This document shows, in pieces, positions 1-7,974 of a DNA stretch of 64,000 bases (position 1 is the stretch's first letter; each line of letters opens with the position of its first letter). A program made the position numbers and the translations under genes. Source of the stretch: Streptomyces nigrescens (GTDB lineage Bacteria > Actinomycetota > Actinomycetes > Streptomycetales > Streptomycetaceae); the NCBI GenBank assembly GCA_024349765.1, contig AP026073.1, positions 3,162,001 to 3,226,000 of the forward strand, given 5' to 3'. The notes beneath the pieces are model-generated. The model did not search any database and was not told the origin of the DNA. It saw only the letters and a program-made list of their open reading frames with translations.

Positions 1-1383
1 GTTGGTGTCTCCGGCCAGCGGCTCCTCGGTTCCGACCACCCGGTGGAACTGCGTCTTGACCTGCTTGCTGGCGTAGTAGAGCTGGTCGACGGTGTCGCGG
101 TCGAGGGCGGTGCGGACCGTGATGCCGTCCGTACCGGCCTTGCCGTAGGTGTAGGTCCGGGGGAAGAGGCGCTTCTCGATGTCCTGGCGGCAGACCTTGT
201 ACGGCGCGCAGGCGTCGAATTCGATCAGCCAGGTGGCCACCTTGGCCCAAGGGGCGCTGTATGCCCCGAAGTTGCGGGCGGTGGTGTCCAGGAGCGGGCC
301 GAGGCCGGTGACGATCTCGTTGCGCAGCCGGTCGATCTGCCCGGTACGGCCGTACTCGCCGACCGCGTCGCGCACCACCCAGGCGTTGGCCGTGTCCTTG
401 AGGTGGGTGTAGCCGGCGAAGGCCTTGAAGGCGGCGCGGTAGGACGGGTCGGCCACGACCGCGGCGTGGAAGGCGGTGTCCTTGTTGCCCGGGTAGACGC
501 CGAGGTAGTGCACGGAGAGCGCGGCGAGCGCGGCGCCGCCCCAGGAGGAGTCCTTGGCGGTGTCCGGGTGGTCCGGGCCCATGGTGGCAAGTACCCGTTT
601 GACCAGCGGGAGTTGGTACTGGCGCAGGCCCTGCGCGCTGGCCGCGTTGAGGGCTTCGCGGAGCGTCTCGGCGTTGCTGCGGGTCACGTCGAAGGTGTGG
701 GCGGCGGAGCCGAAGGCGTCGACGGCCCGGCGCATGGCGTCCAGCGTCGCCGGGTCGGCGAGGTCGATCTCCCGGTGGGAGAAGCCCTGGTACGCGACCG
801 CGTGCAGGTAGGTGAACATCTCCAGCAGGTGGCTGCCGTTCCGGCCGTCATGCCCGGCGGCGACCTGGCCGATGCGGTGCGCGACGGCCTGGATGTGGTC
901 CTTGGACATGACGGGCGCGAGGCGCTGGTCCCAGGTCCAGATCAGGGTGCGCAGACAGCCGTCGGCGGTGACGTCGGGGGCGGCGAGGAACTCGGTGAAC
1001 TGGTCCGGGGAGAGGTGCGTGATGCCGTCGAGGGTGCAGGGGACGGCGGTCTTGCCGACCGTGGCGTGCGGTGTGCGGGCCGTCGCCTTTGCCTTCGCCT
1101 TGGGCGTGTGCGGGCCGGGGACACGGTCGTTGCCGAGCCCGCCGGGGCCCGGTATCCGGAGGGACGAGGGCTTGGGCGCCTTGGCCAGGCGGTCGACCCG
1201 GTCGTGCGGGGTGGGCGTGGGAGCCGTCGCACCGGCGAAGGTGGCCGGGCCCAGGGCCGCGGCGGCGGTGCGCGGGGCGGGGGAGGGGGTGGCCGGGTAT
1301 CCGGTTCCGGCCGCCGTGACACAGAGCGTCACCGCTGTCGCGGCCGTGAGCAGGGATCTGCGAAGGGTTCTCGAAGGGAACAC
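1..1383 (-). CDS. Secreted M9-family (microbial) collagenase, N-terminal part, cut by window edge
   Basis: The frame runs open from a GTG at 1383 to position 1 (461 codons) and continues outside the window. A GGAGA ribosome site lies at 1389-1393. The N-terminus (SRTLRRSLLTAATAVTLC) is a signal peptide, followed by a Pro/Ala/Thr-rich linker. From about residue 105 the sequence matches the peptidase M9 N-terminal (activator) domain: PCTLDGITHLSPDQFTEFL, a FTYLHAVAYQGF stretch, and VCRQDIEKRLFPRTYTYG near the edge. The HExxH zinc site of this family would lie just beyond the window, so activity cannot be checked here. The gene is transcribed away from a promoter block that also occurs before the peptide transporter, which ties it to the hydroxyproline genes. 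It would act outside the cell on triple-helical collagen. Family assignment is from recognised conserved stretches. Confidence 0.85.
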   Translation of the reverse strand, partial: MFPSRTLRRSLLTAATAVTLCVTAAGTGYPATPSPAPRTAAAALGPATFAGATAPTPTPHDRVDRLAKAPKPSSLRIPGPGGLGNDRVPGPHTPKAKAKATARTPHATVGKTAVPCTLDGITHLSPDQFTEFLAAPDVTADGCLRTLIWTWDQRLAPVMSKDHIQAVAHRIGQVAAGHDGRNGSHLLEMFTYLHAVAYQGFSHREIDLADPATLDAMRRAVDAFGSAAHTFDVTRSNAETLREALNAASAQGLRQYQLPLVKRVLATMGPDHPDTAKDSSWGGAALAALSVHYLGVYPGNKDTAFHAAVVADPSYRAAFKAFAGYTHLKDTANAWVVRDAVGEYGRTGQIDRLRNEIVTGLGPLLDTTARNFGAYSAPWAKVATWLIEFDACAPYKVCRQDIEKRLFPRTYTYGKAGTDGITVRTALDRDTVDQLYYASKQVKTQFHRVVGTEEPLAGDTN

Positions 1384-1494
1384 GAAGGTCTCCTGTGTGG
1401 GGGCGGTGAAACGTGCGCGCCGGGGCTGCGGTGTCCGGGCCCCGGCTGCCTTACAGGCGCCGACCATGAGAGGCATGCGCACGTCATGTGATGT

Positions 1495-1526
1495 GTAACG
1501 TAGTAATGTGAAATTGCACTGACAAG
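1495..1526 (-). promoter_or_regulatory. Promoter with embedded operator for the collagenase gene
   Basis: Reading the minus strand, a TTGTCA -35 (1525-1520), a 17-bp spacer and a TACGTT -10 (1502-1497) form a good vegetative-type promoter. The spacer contains the imperfect inverted repeat GTGAAATTGCAC (plus-strand 1508-1519). The 32-bp block differs at one base from 9772-9803, upstream of the peptide-binding protein. An ATGTGA further left (about 1486-1491) may be part of a second, weaker site. Function as a repressor site is inferred from position and repetition. Confidence 0.7.
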
Positions 1527-1575
1527 CCCTTTGTCGGAGTGTGTTCCGGGGAAATCCCTTTCTCCGCCGGTTAGT

Positions 1576-2541
1576 TCAGACCAGGGGCCGCGCCGCGCCG
1601 GGATGGCGTCGCCGCCAGCGCGCGTACGCCGGGCTGTCGGCGCAGGCGTTCAGATAGCCCTCGCGCACCCGCCGCAGGATCGCCCCGCCGTGCCGGGCGA
1701 GCGGGCCGTCGCGGTGCCAGGCCAGCACATGGCGGTACCACAGGGGGTTGCCGGCCAGTGGGCGCACGACCACCCCCGGTACTTCGATGAAGGTGGCCTG
1801 GCAGAGGCTCACCGCCAGCCCGGCCCGGACGATCTCGATCAGTTGCCGCCCCTCGGCCTCGTAGGGCACCCGGGGATGACGGTCGGTCAGGGCGAAGACG
1901 GACGCCCAGTACTCGCGGGTGCGGTCGCTGTCCGGGCGGGGCGCGGCCCAGTCCTCCGCGGCGAGCCCGGAAAGGCTCACCTCCTCCTGGTCCGCCAGGG
2001 GGTGGCCGGCGGGCAGCAGCGCGAAGACGGGCTCCGTGACGAGCGGGTGCAGCAGCACGCCGTCGCGGGGCGGCGGCTCCTGACCGGGGTGGTCGCCGAG
2101 GACGGCGGCCTCCAGACGGCCGGCGCCAAGGTCGTCCAGCAGCGGGGCGGGCGCGTACCGGCAGCGGGCGGTCACCTCCGCACTCGGCAGCAACTCCCGT
2201 ACGGCCAGCAGGAGATGGCCGAGCAGCGGGGCGCCCACCGAGCCGACGCGGATGCGGGCGGGCGCCGCGGCGCGCCGCGCGGCCCGGTCGGTGTCGGCGA
2301 GGAGCTGGTCGACGCCCGGCAGGATGGCACGGGCGTGGGCCAGCACCAGATCGCCCAGCGGGGTGGGCGCGGAGCCCTCCCGCCGGCGGTCGAACAGCGC
2401 GCCGCCCAGGAGGGTTTCGATGCGCCGCAGCTGGGCGCTCAGGCCCGGCTGGGTCATGCCGAGCGACGCGGCGGCCCGGGTGAGGCTGCCGGCCCCGGCG
2501 ATCGCACACACCACCCGTAGATGCCGTATCTCCAGATCCAT
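1576..2541 (-). CDS. LysR-family transcriptional regulator
   Basis: This 321-residue protein has the usual length and order of a LysR regulator: an N-terminal winged helix-turn-helix (MDLEIRHLRVVCAIAGAGSLTRAAASLGMTQ style, residues 1-60) followed by a periplasmic-binding-like effector domain from about residue 90. The ATG at 2541 fits the family start. It lies between the collagenase gene (same strand, downstream, with its own promoter) and the divergent M6-like protease gene. LysR proteins often control the divergent neighbour, so it may regulate the protease or the collagenase; no LysR-type T-N11-A site was pinned down. The effector is unknown. Confidence 0.9.
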   Translation of the reverse strand: MDLEIRHLRVVCAIAGAGSLTRAAASLGMTQPGLSAQLRRIETLLGGALFDRRREGSAPTPLGDLVLAHARAILPGVDQLLADTDRAARRAAAPARIRVGSVGAPLLGHLLLAVRELLPSAEVTARCRYAPAPLLDDLGAGRLEAAVLGDHPGQEPPPRDGVLLHPLVTEPVFALLPAGHPLADQEEVSLSGLAAEDWAAPRPDSDRTREYWASVFALTDRHPRVPYEAEGRQLIEIVRAGLAVSLCQATFIEVPGVVVRPLAGNPLWYRHVLAWHRDGPLARHGGAILRRVREGYLNACADSPAYARWRRRHPGAARPLV

Positions 2542-2602
2542 GGCGCGGATGTTATGGACCGGTGGGAGCTTCCCGACAGGGTGTGGCAGCCCTCAGTCTC
2601 AT

Positions 2603-2614
2603 GTGACATCTCAC
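2603..2614. promoter_or_regulatory. Candidate operator upstream of the M6-like protease
   Basis: GTGACATCTCAC sits 31 bp before the protease ATG. Its outer arms, GTGA and TCAC, are perfectly inverted. It fits the pattern GTGA(A/C)ATNNNAC seen before the collagenase, transporter, hydroxyproline dehydrogenase and GntR genes. Regulatory role is inferred. Confidence 0.5.
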
Positions 2615-2645
2615 ACCGCACCCCCCATGGAAAGGTGCCAAGACG

Positions 2646-3854
2646 ATGAAGGCGCTGCACCCCGCCCGCCGCCGACCCGCACCGCTGCTCGCGGCAGCAC
2701 TCGCCGGGCTCCTCCTCCCCCTCACCGGAGCCCCGCACGCCGAGGCGTCCCATGTGCCCGAGCGGACCGAGCGCGCCGGAGACTGCGCGCTGCCGGGCAC
2801 CACCGGCTGGACGGACGAAGGCCATGCCATCGACCGCTCCGTGTTCCAGCGCCCCACCGGGACCCGCAAGGTCGGCATGATCTTCGTGGACTTCCCGGAC
2901 GCCCCCGCCACCGAGTCCCCGGCCGACGACGCGGCCCAGATCACGCCCGGCGCGGACTGGCTGTGGCAGGCGTCGTACGGCAAGGCGTGGCTCGCCATAT
3001 CCCAGCACCAGCACTGGGTACGGATGCCCCGCAACTCCACCGACTACGGCTTCGCGCGCGGCCTCAGCCACGAGGCGCACGAGGCGTACATCAAGGACGC
3101 CGTCACCGCCGCCGACCCGGACGTGGACTTCTCCGCGTACGACATGGTGTACATCGTCCCGACCAAGAACGCCTCGGCCATCTCCTTCACCCCCACCTAC
3201 GTGTACGAGCCGGGCACGGCCGGCGTCGTCGCCGACGGGAAGCGCATCAAGTGGGCCGTCACCTTCGGCCAGGACATGTGGCACTGGGGGCCCAAACTGG
3301 TCGGCCACGAGACCGTGCACACCTTCGGGCTGCCCGACCTGTACGCCTTCGACCCGGGCGACGACGTGCACCGCTTCGTGGGCGGCTGGGACGTCATGGG
3401 TCTGATCAGCGGGGCCGGGCCGCAGTACTTCGCCTGGGAGTCGTGGAAGCTCGGCTGGACCGCCGACAGTCAGGTCGTCTGCCGGGCCTCGGCGGGCAGC
3501 GACACCGTCCGGCTCACCGCCGTCGAGTACGGCAGCGGAACGAAGATGGCCGTCCTCCGCACCGGCCCGACGTCGGCGTACGTGGTCGAGTCCCGGCGGG
3601 CGGCCCGCGCGGACACCGGCCTGTGCGCGACCGGTGCGCTCGTCTACAAGGTCGACTCGTCCGTCGAGACCGGCAAGGGACCCGTCCGGGTCATGGACGC
3701 CAGGCCCGACGCCACCCCGGCGCAGGGCTGCCGACCCTTGGACGACGCACCCTACCGGGCCGGTGAGTCGTTCACCGACGCGGCCGCGGGCGTGCGGATC
3801 GACGTGCTGAAGGCCGGCGCCTACGGGGACACCGTGCGCATCATCAAGTCATAA
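2646..3854 (+). CDS. Secreted M6-like (immune inhibitor A type) metalloprotease
   Basis: The 402-residue product starts at the ATG at 2646, which has a GAAAGG ribosome site at 2631-2636. The first 34 residues are a signal peptide (Arg-rich start, LLAAALAGLLLPLTGAPHAEA). The zinc signature HETVHTFGLPD starts at residue 221 and matches the HExxHxxGxxD pattern of M6 and related metzincin-like peptidases. A Met-containing turn (GGWDVMGL) follows about 25 residues later, as expected. It lacks the long C-terminal extension of Bacillus InhA and so is a short version. A shared operator-like palindrome lies upstream. The position beside the collagenase and a peptide importer suggests a digestive exoenzyme. 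Substrate is inferred only. Confidence 0.85.
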   Translation: MKALHPARRRPAPLLAAALAGLLLPLTGAPHAEASHVPERTERAGDCALPGTTGWTDEGHAIDRSVFQRPTGTRKVGMIFVDFPDAPATESPADDAAQITPGADWLWQASYGKAWLAISQHQHWVRMPRNSTDYGFARGLSHEAHEAYIKDAVTAADPDVDFSAYDMVYIVPTKNASAISFTPTYVYEPGTAGVVADGKRIKWAVTFGQDMWHWGPKLVGHETVHTFGLPDLYAFDPGDDVHRFVGGWDVMGLISGAGPQYFAWESWKLGWTADSQVVCRASAGSDTVRLTAVEYGSGTKMAVLRTGPTSAYVVESRRAARADTGLCATGALVYKVDSSVETGKGPVRVMDARPDATPAQGCRPLDDAPYRAGESFTDAAAGVRIDVLKAGAYGDTVRIIKS

Positions 3855-3879
3855 GTCGCCCTGGAGAAAGGCAGGTTGA

Positions 3880-3915
3880 CTGTGCCCCGGCGCCCACCTC
3901 GGCGCCGGGGCACAG
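3880..3915. terminator. Strong bidirectional hairpin terminator
   Basis: CTGTGCCCCGGCGCC (3880-3894) pairs perfectly with 3901-3915 over 15 bp around a six-base loop. It separates the rightward protease gene from the leftward ABC-transporter operon, which converge here. Confidence 0.85.
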
Positions 3916-3931
3916 CCGTGTGCGAGGGCGG

Positions 3932-4960
3932 TCAGACCGTCTCGGGGAAGTGGCAGGCGACCCGGTGGCCGGCCCCCGACCGCTCGGCCCCGCTCAGGAC
4001 CGGGGCCTCGGTGCGGCAGCGGTCCTGTGCCTTGGGGCAGCGCGGGTGGAAGGTGCAGCCGGGCGGGGGCGCCGCGGGGTTCGGAGGGTCGCCGAGCAGG
4101 GTGAGGCGCTCCCGGGCCCGTTCGGCGACGGGGTCGGGCAGCGGTACGGCGGACAGCAGCGCCCGGGTGTAGGGGTGTGCGGGAGCCGCGTAGACCCGTT
4201 CCTTCGGGCCGATCTCGACGATGCGGCCCAGGTACATCACGGCGACCCGGTTGCAGACCCGTTTGACCACGGACAGGTCGTGCGCGATGAAGAGGTAGGC
4301 GAGCCCGAGTTCCCGCTGGAGGCGCGCCATGAGGTTGACGATCTGTGCCTGTACGGAGACGTCGAGCGCCGAGACCGGTTCGTCGGCGATGACCAGCCGC
4401 GGGCCGGTGGCCAACGCCCGGGCGATGCCGATGCGTTGGGCCTGGCCGCCGGAGAACTCGTGCGGATAGCGGTCGAGGTGCTCGGGGATGAGCCCGACCA
4501 GCTCCATCAGGTCGGCGGCCCTGCGGCGGGCGTCGACCGCCGAACCGCCCTGCGCCAGCAGGGGTTCGGCGATGATCCTGGCCACGGTCTGGCGCGGGTT
4601 GAGGGAGGCGTGCGGGTCCTGGAAGACCATCTGCAGGTGGCGGCGCAGCGGGTGCAGTTCCCGCTGGCCGAGGTGGCTGATGTCGCGGCCGTCGAAGGTG
4701 ATCGAGCCGCTCGTCGGCTCCAGCAGCCGCACGATCATGCGGCCGGTGGTGGACTTGCCGCAGCCCGACTCCCCGACCAGGCCGAGGGTTTCGCCCGCCG
4801 CCACGTCGAAGCTGACGCCGTCGACGGCCCGGACGGGGGCCGTGCGGCCCCGCTTGCCGGGGAAGGTCCGGGTCACGTCGCGTACGGACAGCAGCGGGGC
4901 CGTGCCCCGGGACGGGGAGTCGGCGGCGGCCGGGGGCGGGGACGTGCGGGGCGTCGTCAT
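3932..4960 (-). CDS. Oligopeptide/dipeptide ABC transporter ATPase (DppF/OppF type)
   Basis: The 342-residue ATPase shows Walker A (GESGCGKST), the family-typical MVFQDPHASLNPR stretch, the signature FSGGQAQR, Walker B (LVIADEP) and the His loop (AHDLSVV). The C-terminal oligo_HPY region has cysteines in HPRCPKAQDRC, typical of peptide importers. The ATG at 4960 overlaps the previous stop by four bases (ATGA), so the more upstream in-frame codons were not used. It is the last gene of the five-gene importer operon and pairs with the other ATPase. In context it would energise uptake of Pro/Hyp-rich peptides, which is inference. Confidence 0.93.
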   Translation of the reverse strand: MTTPRTSPPPAAADSPSRGTAPLLSVRDVTRTFPGKRGRTAPVRAVDGVSFDVAAGETLGLVGESGCGKSTTGRMIVRLLEPTSGSITFDGRDISHLGQRELHPLRRHLQMVFQDPHASLNPRQTVARIIAEPLLAQGGSAVDARRRAADLMELVGLIPEHLDRYPHEFSGGQAQRIGIARALATGPRLVIADEPVSALDVSVQAQIVNLMARLQRELGLAYLFIAHDLSVVKRVCNRVAVMYLGRIVEIGPKERVYAAPAHPYTRALLSAVPLPDPVAERARERLTLLGDPPNPAAPPPGCTFHPRCPKAQDRCRTEAPVLSGAERSGAGHRVACHFPETV

Positions 4961-6021
4961 GGGGTGACCTTTCGGATCCGGTCCGGGCCCTCGGACCGCG
5001 GGTGTCCCGGGGCGCCGGGTGCGGTGGCCGGGCCGAGCGGCAGATGGCAGGCCACCGTGTGCCCGCCGGAGGCGACCAGCCGGGGCCGGTGACGGGTGCA
5101 CCGCTCCCGATCGGCCCAGTCGGCCGCCGCCGCCCGGGGGCAGCGGGGCGCGAACGCGCAGCCCGGTGTGGGGGTGAGCAGCGAGGGCGGGCTGCCGGGG
5201 ATCGCGCGCAACGGGGCGTCGTCGGCGTCGTCGAGCCGGGGCAGGGAATCGAGCAGGCCGCGCGTGTAGGGGTGGGCGGGGGCGGCGAACAGGGCCTCCA
5301 CCGGCGCCTGTTCGGCCGCCCGGCCGCCGTACATGACCAGGACCTCGTGGGCGACGCGGGCGACCACCCCGAGGTCGTGGGTGATCAGGACGACGGCGAG
5401 CGAGCGTTCCTCCTGGAGCCGGGCGAGCAGCTCCAGGATCTGGGCCTGGACGGTGACGTCCAGGGCGGTCGTGGGCTCGTCCGCGATGAGCAGGTCGGGC
5501 TCGCAGACCAGGGCCATGGCGATCATCACCCGCTGCCGCATGCCGCCGGAGAACTGGTGCGGGTACTCGCCCGCCCGGCGCTCCGGCTCCGGGATCCCGA
5601 CCTCGGCGAGCATCTCCACGGCCCGCCGCCGGGCGGCGGCGCGGCCCGAGCCGACGTGCACCCGGTGGTGCTCGGCTATCTGCTCGCCGACCGTGTAGTA
5701 GGGGTGGAGGCTGGAGAGCGGGTCCTGGAAGACCATCGCCATCCGGCGGCCGCGGAGCCGGCTCAGCTCGCGCTCGGTGAGCCCGGCGAGTTCCCGGCCC
5801 TCCAGGGCGATCGAACCGCTGACCTCGGCCGCGGTGTGCAGACCCATCACGGCCATCGAGGTGACCGACTTGCCGGAGCCGGACTCGCCGACGATGCCGA
5901 GGGTACGGCCGCGGTGGACGTCGAAGGACAGGGAGTCGACGGCCCGTACGGGGCCGTCCTTGGTGGCGAACGTCACCGCCAGGTCCCGTACGGCCAGCAG
6001 GGGTTCGGTGTCGGTGGCCAT
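4957..6021 (-). CDS. Oligopeptide/dipeptide ABC transporter ATPase (DppD/OppD type)
   Basis: A 354-residue ATPase with Walker A (GESGSGKS), the Q-loop region FQDPLSSLHP, signature FSGGMRQR, Walker B (LLIADEP) and the H-loop (THDLGVVA). The C-terminus has the oligo_HPY cysteine pattern (PGCAFAPRCPR, then C..C). The ATG at 6021 shares one base with the TGA of the upstream permease; a GTG one codon earlier is also possible. It works as a pair with the ATPase at 3932-4960 on the cytoplasmic face of the importer. Confidence 0.93.
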   Translation of the reverse strand: MATDTEPLLAVRDLAVTFATKDGPVRAVDSLSFDVHRGRTLGIVGESGSGKSVTSMAVMGLHTAAEVSGSIALEGRELAGLTERELSRLRGRRMAMVFQDPLSSLHPYYTVGEQIAEHHRVHVGSGRAAARRRAVEMLAEVGIPEPERRAGEYPHQFSGGMRQRVMIAMALVCEPDLLIADEPTTALDVTVQAQILELLARLQEERSLAVVLITHDLGVVARVAHEVLVMYGGRAAEQAPVEALFAAPAHPYTRGLLDSLPRLDDADDAPLRAIPGSPPSLLTPTPGCAFAPRCPRAAAADWADRERCTRHRPRLVASGGHTVACHLPLGPATAPGAPGHPRSEGPDRIRKVTP

Positions 6022-7007
6022 CACAGCCTCACTCGGGGGTCGACGACGGCGTAGAGGAGGTCGACGGCCAGGTTGGCGACGACGATGAAGGTGGCGGCGA
6101 GCAGGGTCACGCCGAGGATCACCGGCTGGTCACCGGTGGTCAGGGCGCCGTAGAAGAGCCGTCCGATGCCCGGGAGGCCGAAGAGCGACTCGGTGATCAC
6201 GGCGCCGGCGAGCAGCCCGCCGAGGTCCATGCCGAAGAGGGTGAGCAGGGGCGTCATCCCCGCCCGCAGCCCGTGCTTGACGACGACGGTGCGGCGCGGC
6301 AGGCCCTTGGCGCGGGCCGTGCGGATGTACGGCTCCGCCATCGTCTCGATCATCGAACTGCGGCTCTGGCGTGCGTACATGGCCGCGTAGAGGAGGGCGA
6401 GCGCGAGCCAGGGGAGCAGCAGGTTCGACGCCCAGTGCGCGGGGTCGTCGGCGAAGGAGACGTAACGGGGATAGGGCAGCAGGCCGGCCACCCGGATGAG
6501 GCCGTAGATCAGCATCATCGACGTGAAGTAGACGGGCAGCGAGGCGGCGCCGACCGCCCCGACCATCAGGGCGCGGTCGACGAGCGTGTCCTTGCGGAGG
6601 GCCGCGACCACCCCGGCGCTCAAACCGAGCACCAGCCACAGCACGGCCGCACCCAGGGCGAGCGACGCGGACACCGGCAGCCGGTCCACGAGGAGGTCCC
6701 AGACGGCCTCGCTGTTCTCGTACGAGTAGCCCAGGCAGGGGAAGTGGCAGTGCAGGGTGTACCGGCCGCTGCCCATCGTGCGGCCGGTGAAGATCCCGGA
6801 GACGAAGTCCCAGAACTGCCGCCACACGGGTTCGTCGAGCCCCATGTGCGCCCGGATCGCCTCCAGGCGCTCGGTGCTGCACGACTTGCCGCAGGCCGCG
6901 GCGGCCGGGTCGGAGGGCAGGACGTAGAAGATCGTGAAGGTGACCGCGGCGACGGCGATCAGCACTCCGACGACGGCCACCAGGCGCCGCAGCGTGTAGC
7001 GGATCAT
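6021..7007 (-). CDS. Peptide ABC transporter permease (DppB/OppB type)
   Basis: The 328-residue membrane protein starts at the ATG at 7007, overlapping the upstream permease stop by four bases. It begins with the typical MIRYTLRRL stretch and first membrane segment. It has several further hydrophobic segments, and the binding-protein-dependent transport EAA loop reads YIRTARAKGLPRRTVVVKHGLR. The extracellular loop after the first helix carries four cysteines (AACGKSC and LHCHFPC), which is unusual for the family and may form disulfides outside the membrane. It would form the translocation channel with the permease at 7004-7957. Confidence 0.93.
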   Translation of the reverse strand: MIRYTLRRLVAVVGVLIAVAAVTFTIFYVLPSDPAAAACGKSCSTERLEAIRAHMGLDEPVWRQFWDFVSGIFTGRTMGSGRYTLHCHFPCLGYSYENSEAVWDLLVDRLPVSASLALGAAVLWLVLGLSAGVVAALRKDTLVDRALMVGAVGAASLPVYFTSMMLIYGLIRVAGLLPYPRYVSFADDPAHWASNLLLPWLALALLYAAMYARQSRSSMIETMAEPYIRTARAKGLPRRTVVVKHGLRAGMTPLLTLFGMDLGGLLAGAVITESLFGLPGIGRLFYGALTTGDQPVILGVTLLAATFIVVANLAVDLLYAVVDPRVRL

Positions 7008-7957
7008 GCGCGGCTTCCCCTCGGGTCGAGGACGTCGCGCAGGGCGTCGCCGAGCAGCGTGAACGCGAGGACGGTCAGGAACAGGCAGGCGCTCGGGATG
7101 ACGAAGTACATGGGGTCCGTGTCGTAGAAGGAGACGCTCTCGGCGATCATCTGGCCCCATGAGGGGGTGGGCGGCCGCACCCCGACGCCCAGGTAGCTCA
7201 GGGCCGCCTCGGTGGCGATCATCCCGGGGATGATGAGGGTGGTGTACGCGATGACGGGCCCGGCGACGCCCGGCAGGACGTCGCGGGTGAGGATGCGCCA
7301 GGGGCCGGAGCCGCCGACGCGGGCGGCGTCGACGTACTCGCGGTGCTTGAGGGAGAGGGTCTGGCCGCGCACCACGCGGGCGACGCCGGGCCAGCCGAAG
7401 AGCCCGATGACGGCCGTCATCAGCAGGATCCGGTTGACGTCCTTGGCGACCGACATCATCGCGATCATGAAGATGAGGGAGGGGAAGGACATGGTGAGGT
7501 CCATCAGGCGGGAGAGCAGGGCGTCGGTACGGCCGCCGAAGTAGCCGGCCGCGATCCCGGCCGCGGTCCCGGTGACGACGACGATCGCGGTGGCCGTGAG
7601 GGCGATGAGCAGCGAGACCTGGGCGCCGTGCACGACCCGGGCGAACAGGTCGCGTCCGGTGACCGGTTCGACGCCCAGCCAGTGGTCGGCGGAGATCCCG
7701 CCGAGCGGTCCGAGGGGCGTACCGCCGAGGTACGGGTCGACGGCGGACTTGTCGAACGCATCGGGCGACCAGCCGCCGAGCGCGCTCAGCAGCGGGGCCG
7801 CGGCCGCCATGACCAGGAACAGCCCGATGATGACGAGGGAGATCTTCACGGAGCCGCGGCGGCGCAGTTCACGGCGGACCAGCTGCCCGGGGCGGCCGGA
7901 CGCGGTGGACAGGGGGGCCGCCTCCGGGGCGAGCGGCTCGGGTGCGGGGGAGGACAT
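7004..7957 (-). CDS. Peptide ABC transporter permease (DppC/OppC type)
   Basis: The 317-residue protein starts at the ATG at 7957, with a GAGGAGG ribosome site upstream and 17 bp after the binding-protein stop. The N-terminus is a cytoplasmic Pro/Ala-rich tail before the first membrane helix. The DppC signature is present: HWLGVEPVTGRDLFARVVHGAQVSL, and an EAA loop YVDAARVGGSGPWRILTRDVLP. It forms the second half of the channel. A much longer in-frame reading extending to about 11.3 kb is an antisense artefact of high GC. Confidence 0.93.
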   Translation of the reverse strand: MSSPAPEPLAPEAAPLSTASGRPGQLVRRELRRRGSVKISLVIIGLFLVMAAAAPLLSALGGWSPDAFDKSAVDPYLGGTPLGPLGGISADHWLGVEPVTGRDLFARVVHGAQVSLLIALTATAIVVVTGTAAGIAAGYFGGRTDALLSRLMDLTMSFPSLIFMIAMMSVAKDVNRILLMTAVIGLFGWPGVARVVRGQTLSLKHREYVDAARVGGSGPWRILTRDVLPGVAGPVIAYTTLIIPGMIATEAALSYLGVGVRPPTPSWGQMIAESVSFYDTDPMYFVIPSACLFLTVLAFTLLGDALRDVLDPRGSRA

Positions 7958-7974
7958 GATGGGCCGGCCCCTCC

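Noticed and set aside
43-1491. Plus-strand open frame of 482 codons over the collagenase region
   Set aside because: It is the antisense shadow of a recognisable M9 collagenase and has no ribosome site or domain pattern.
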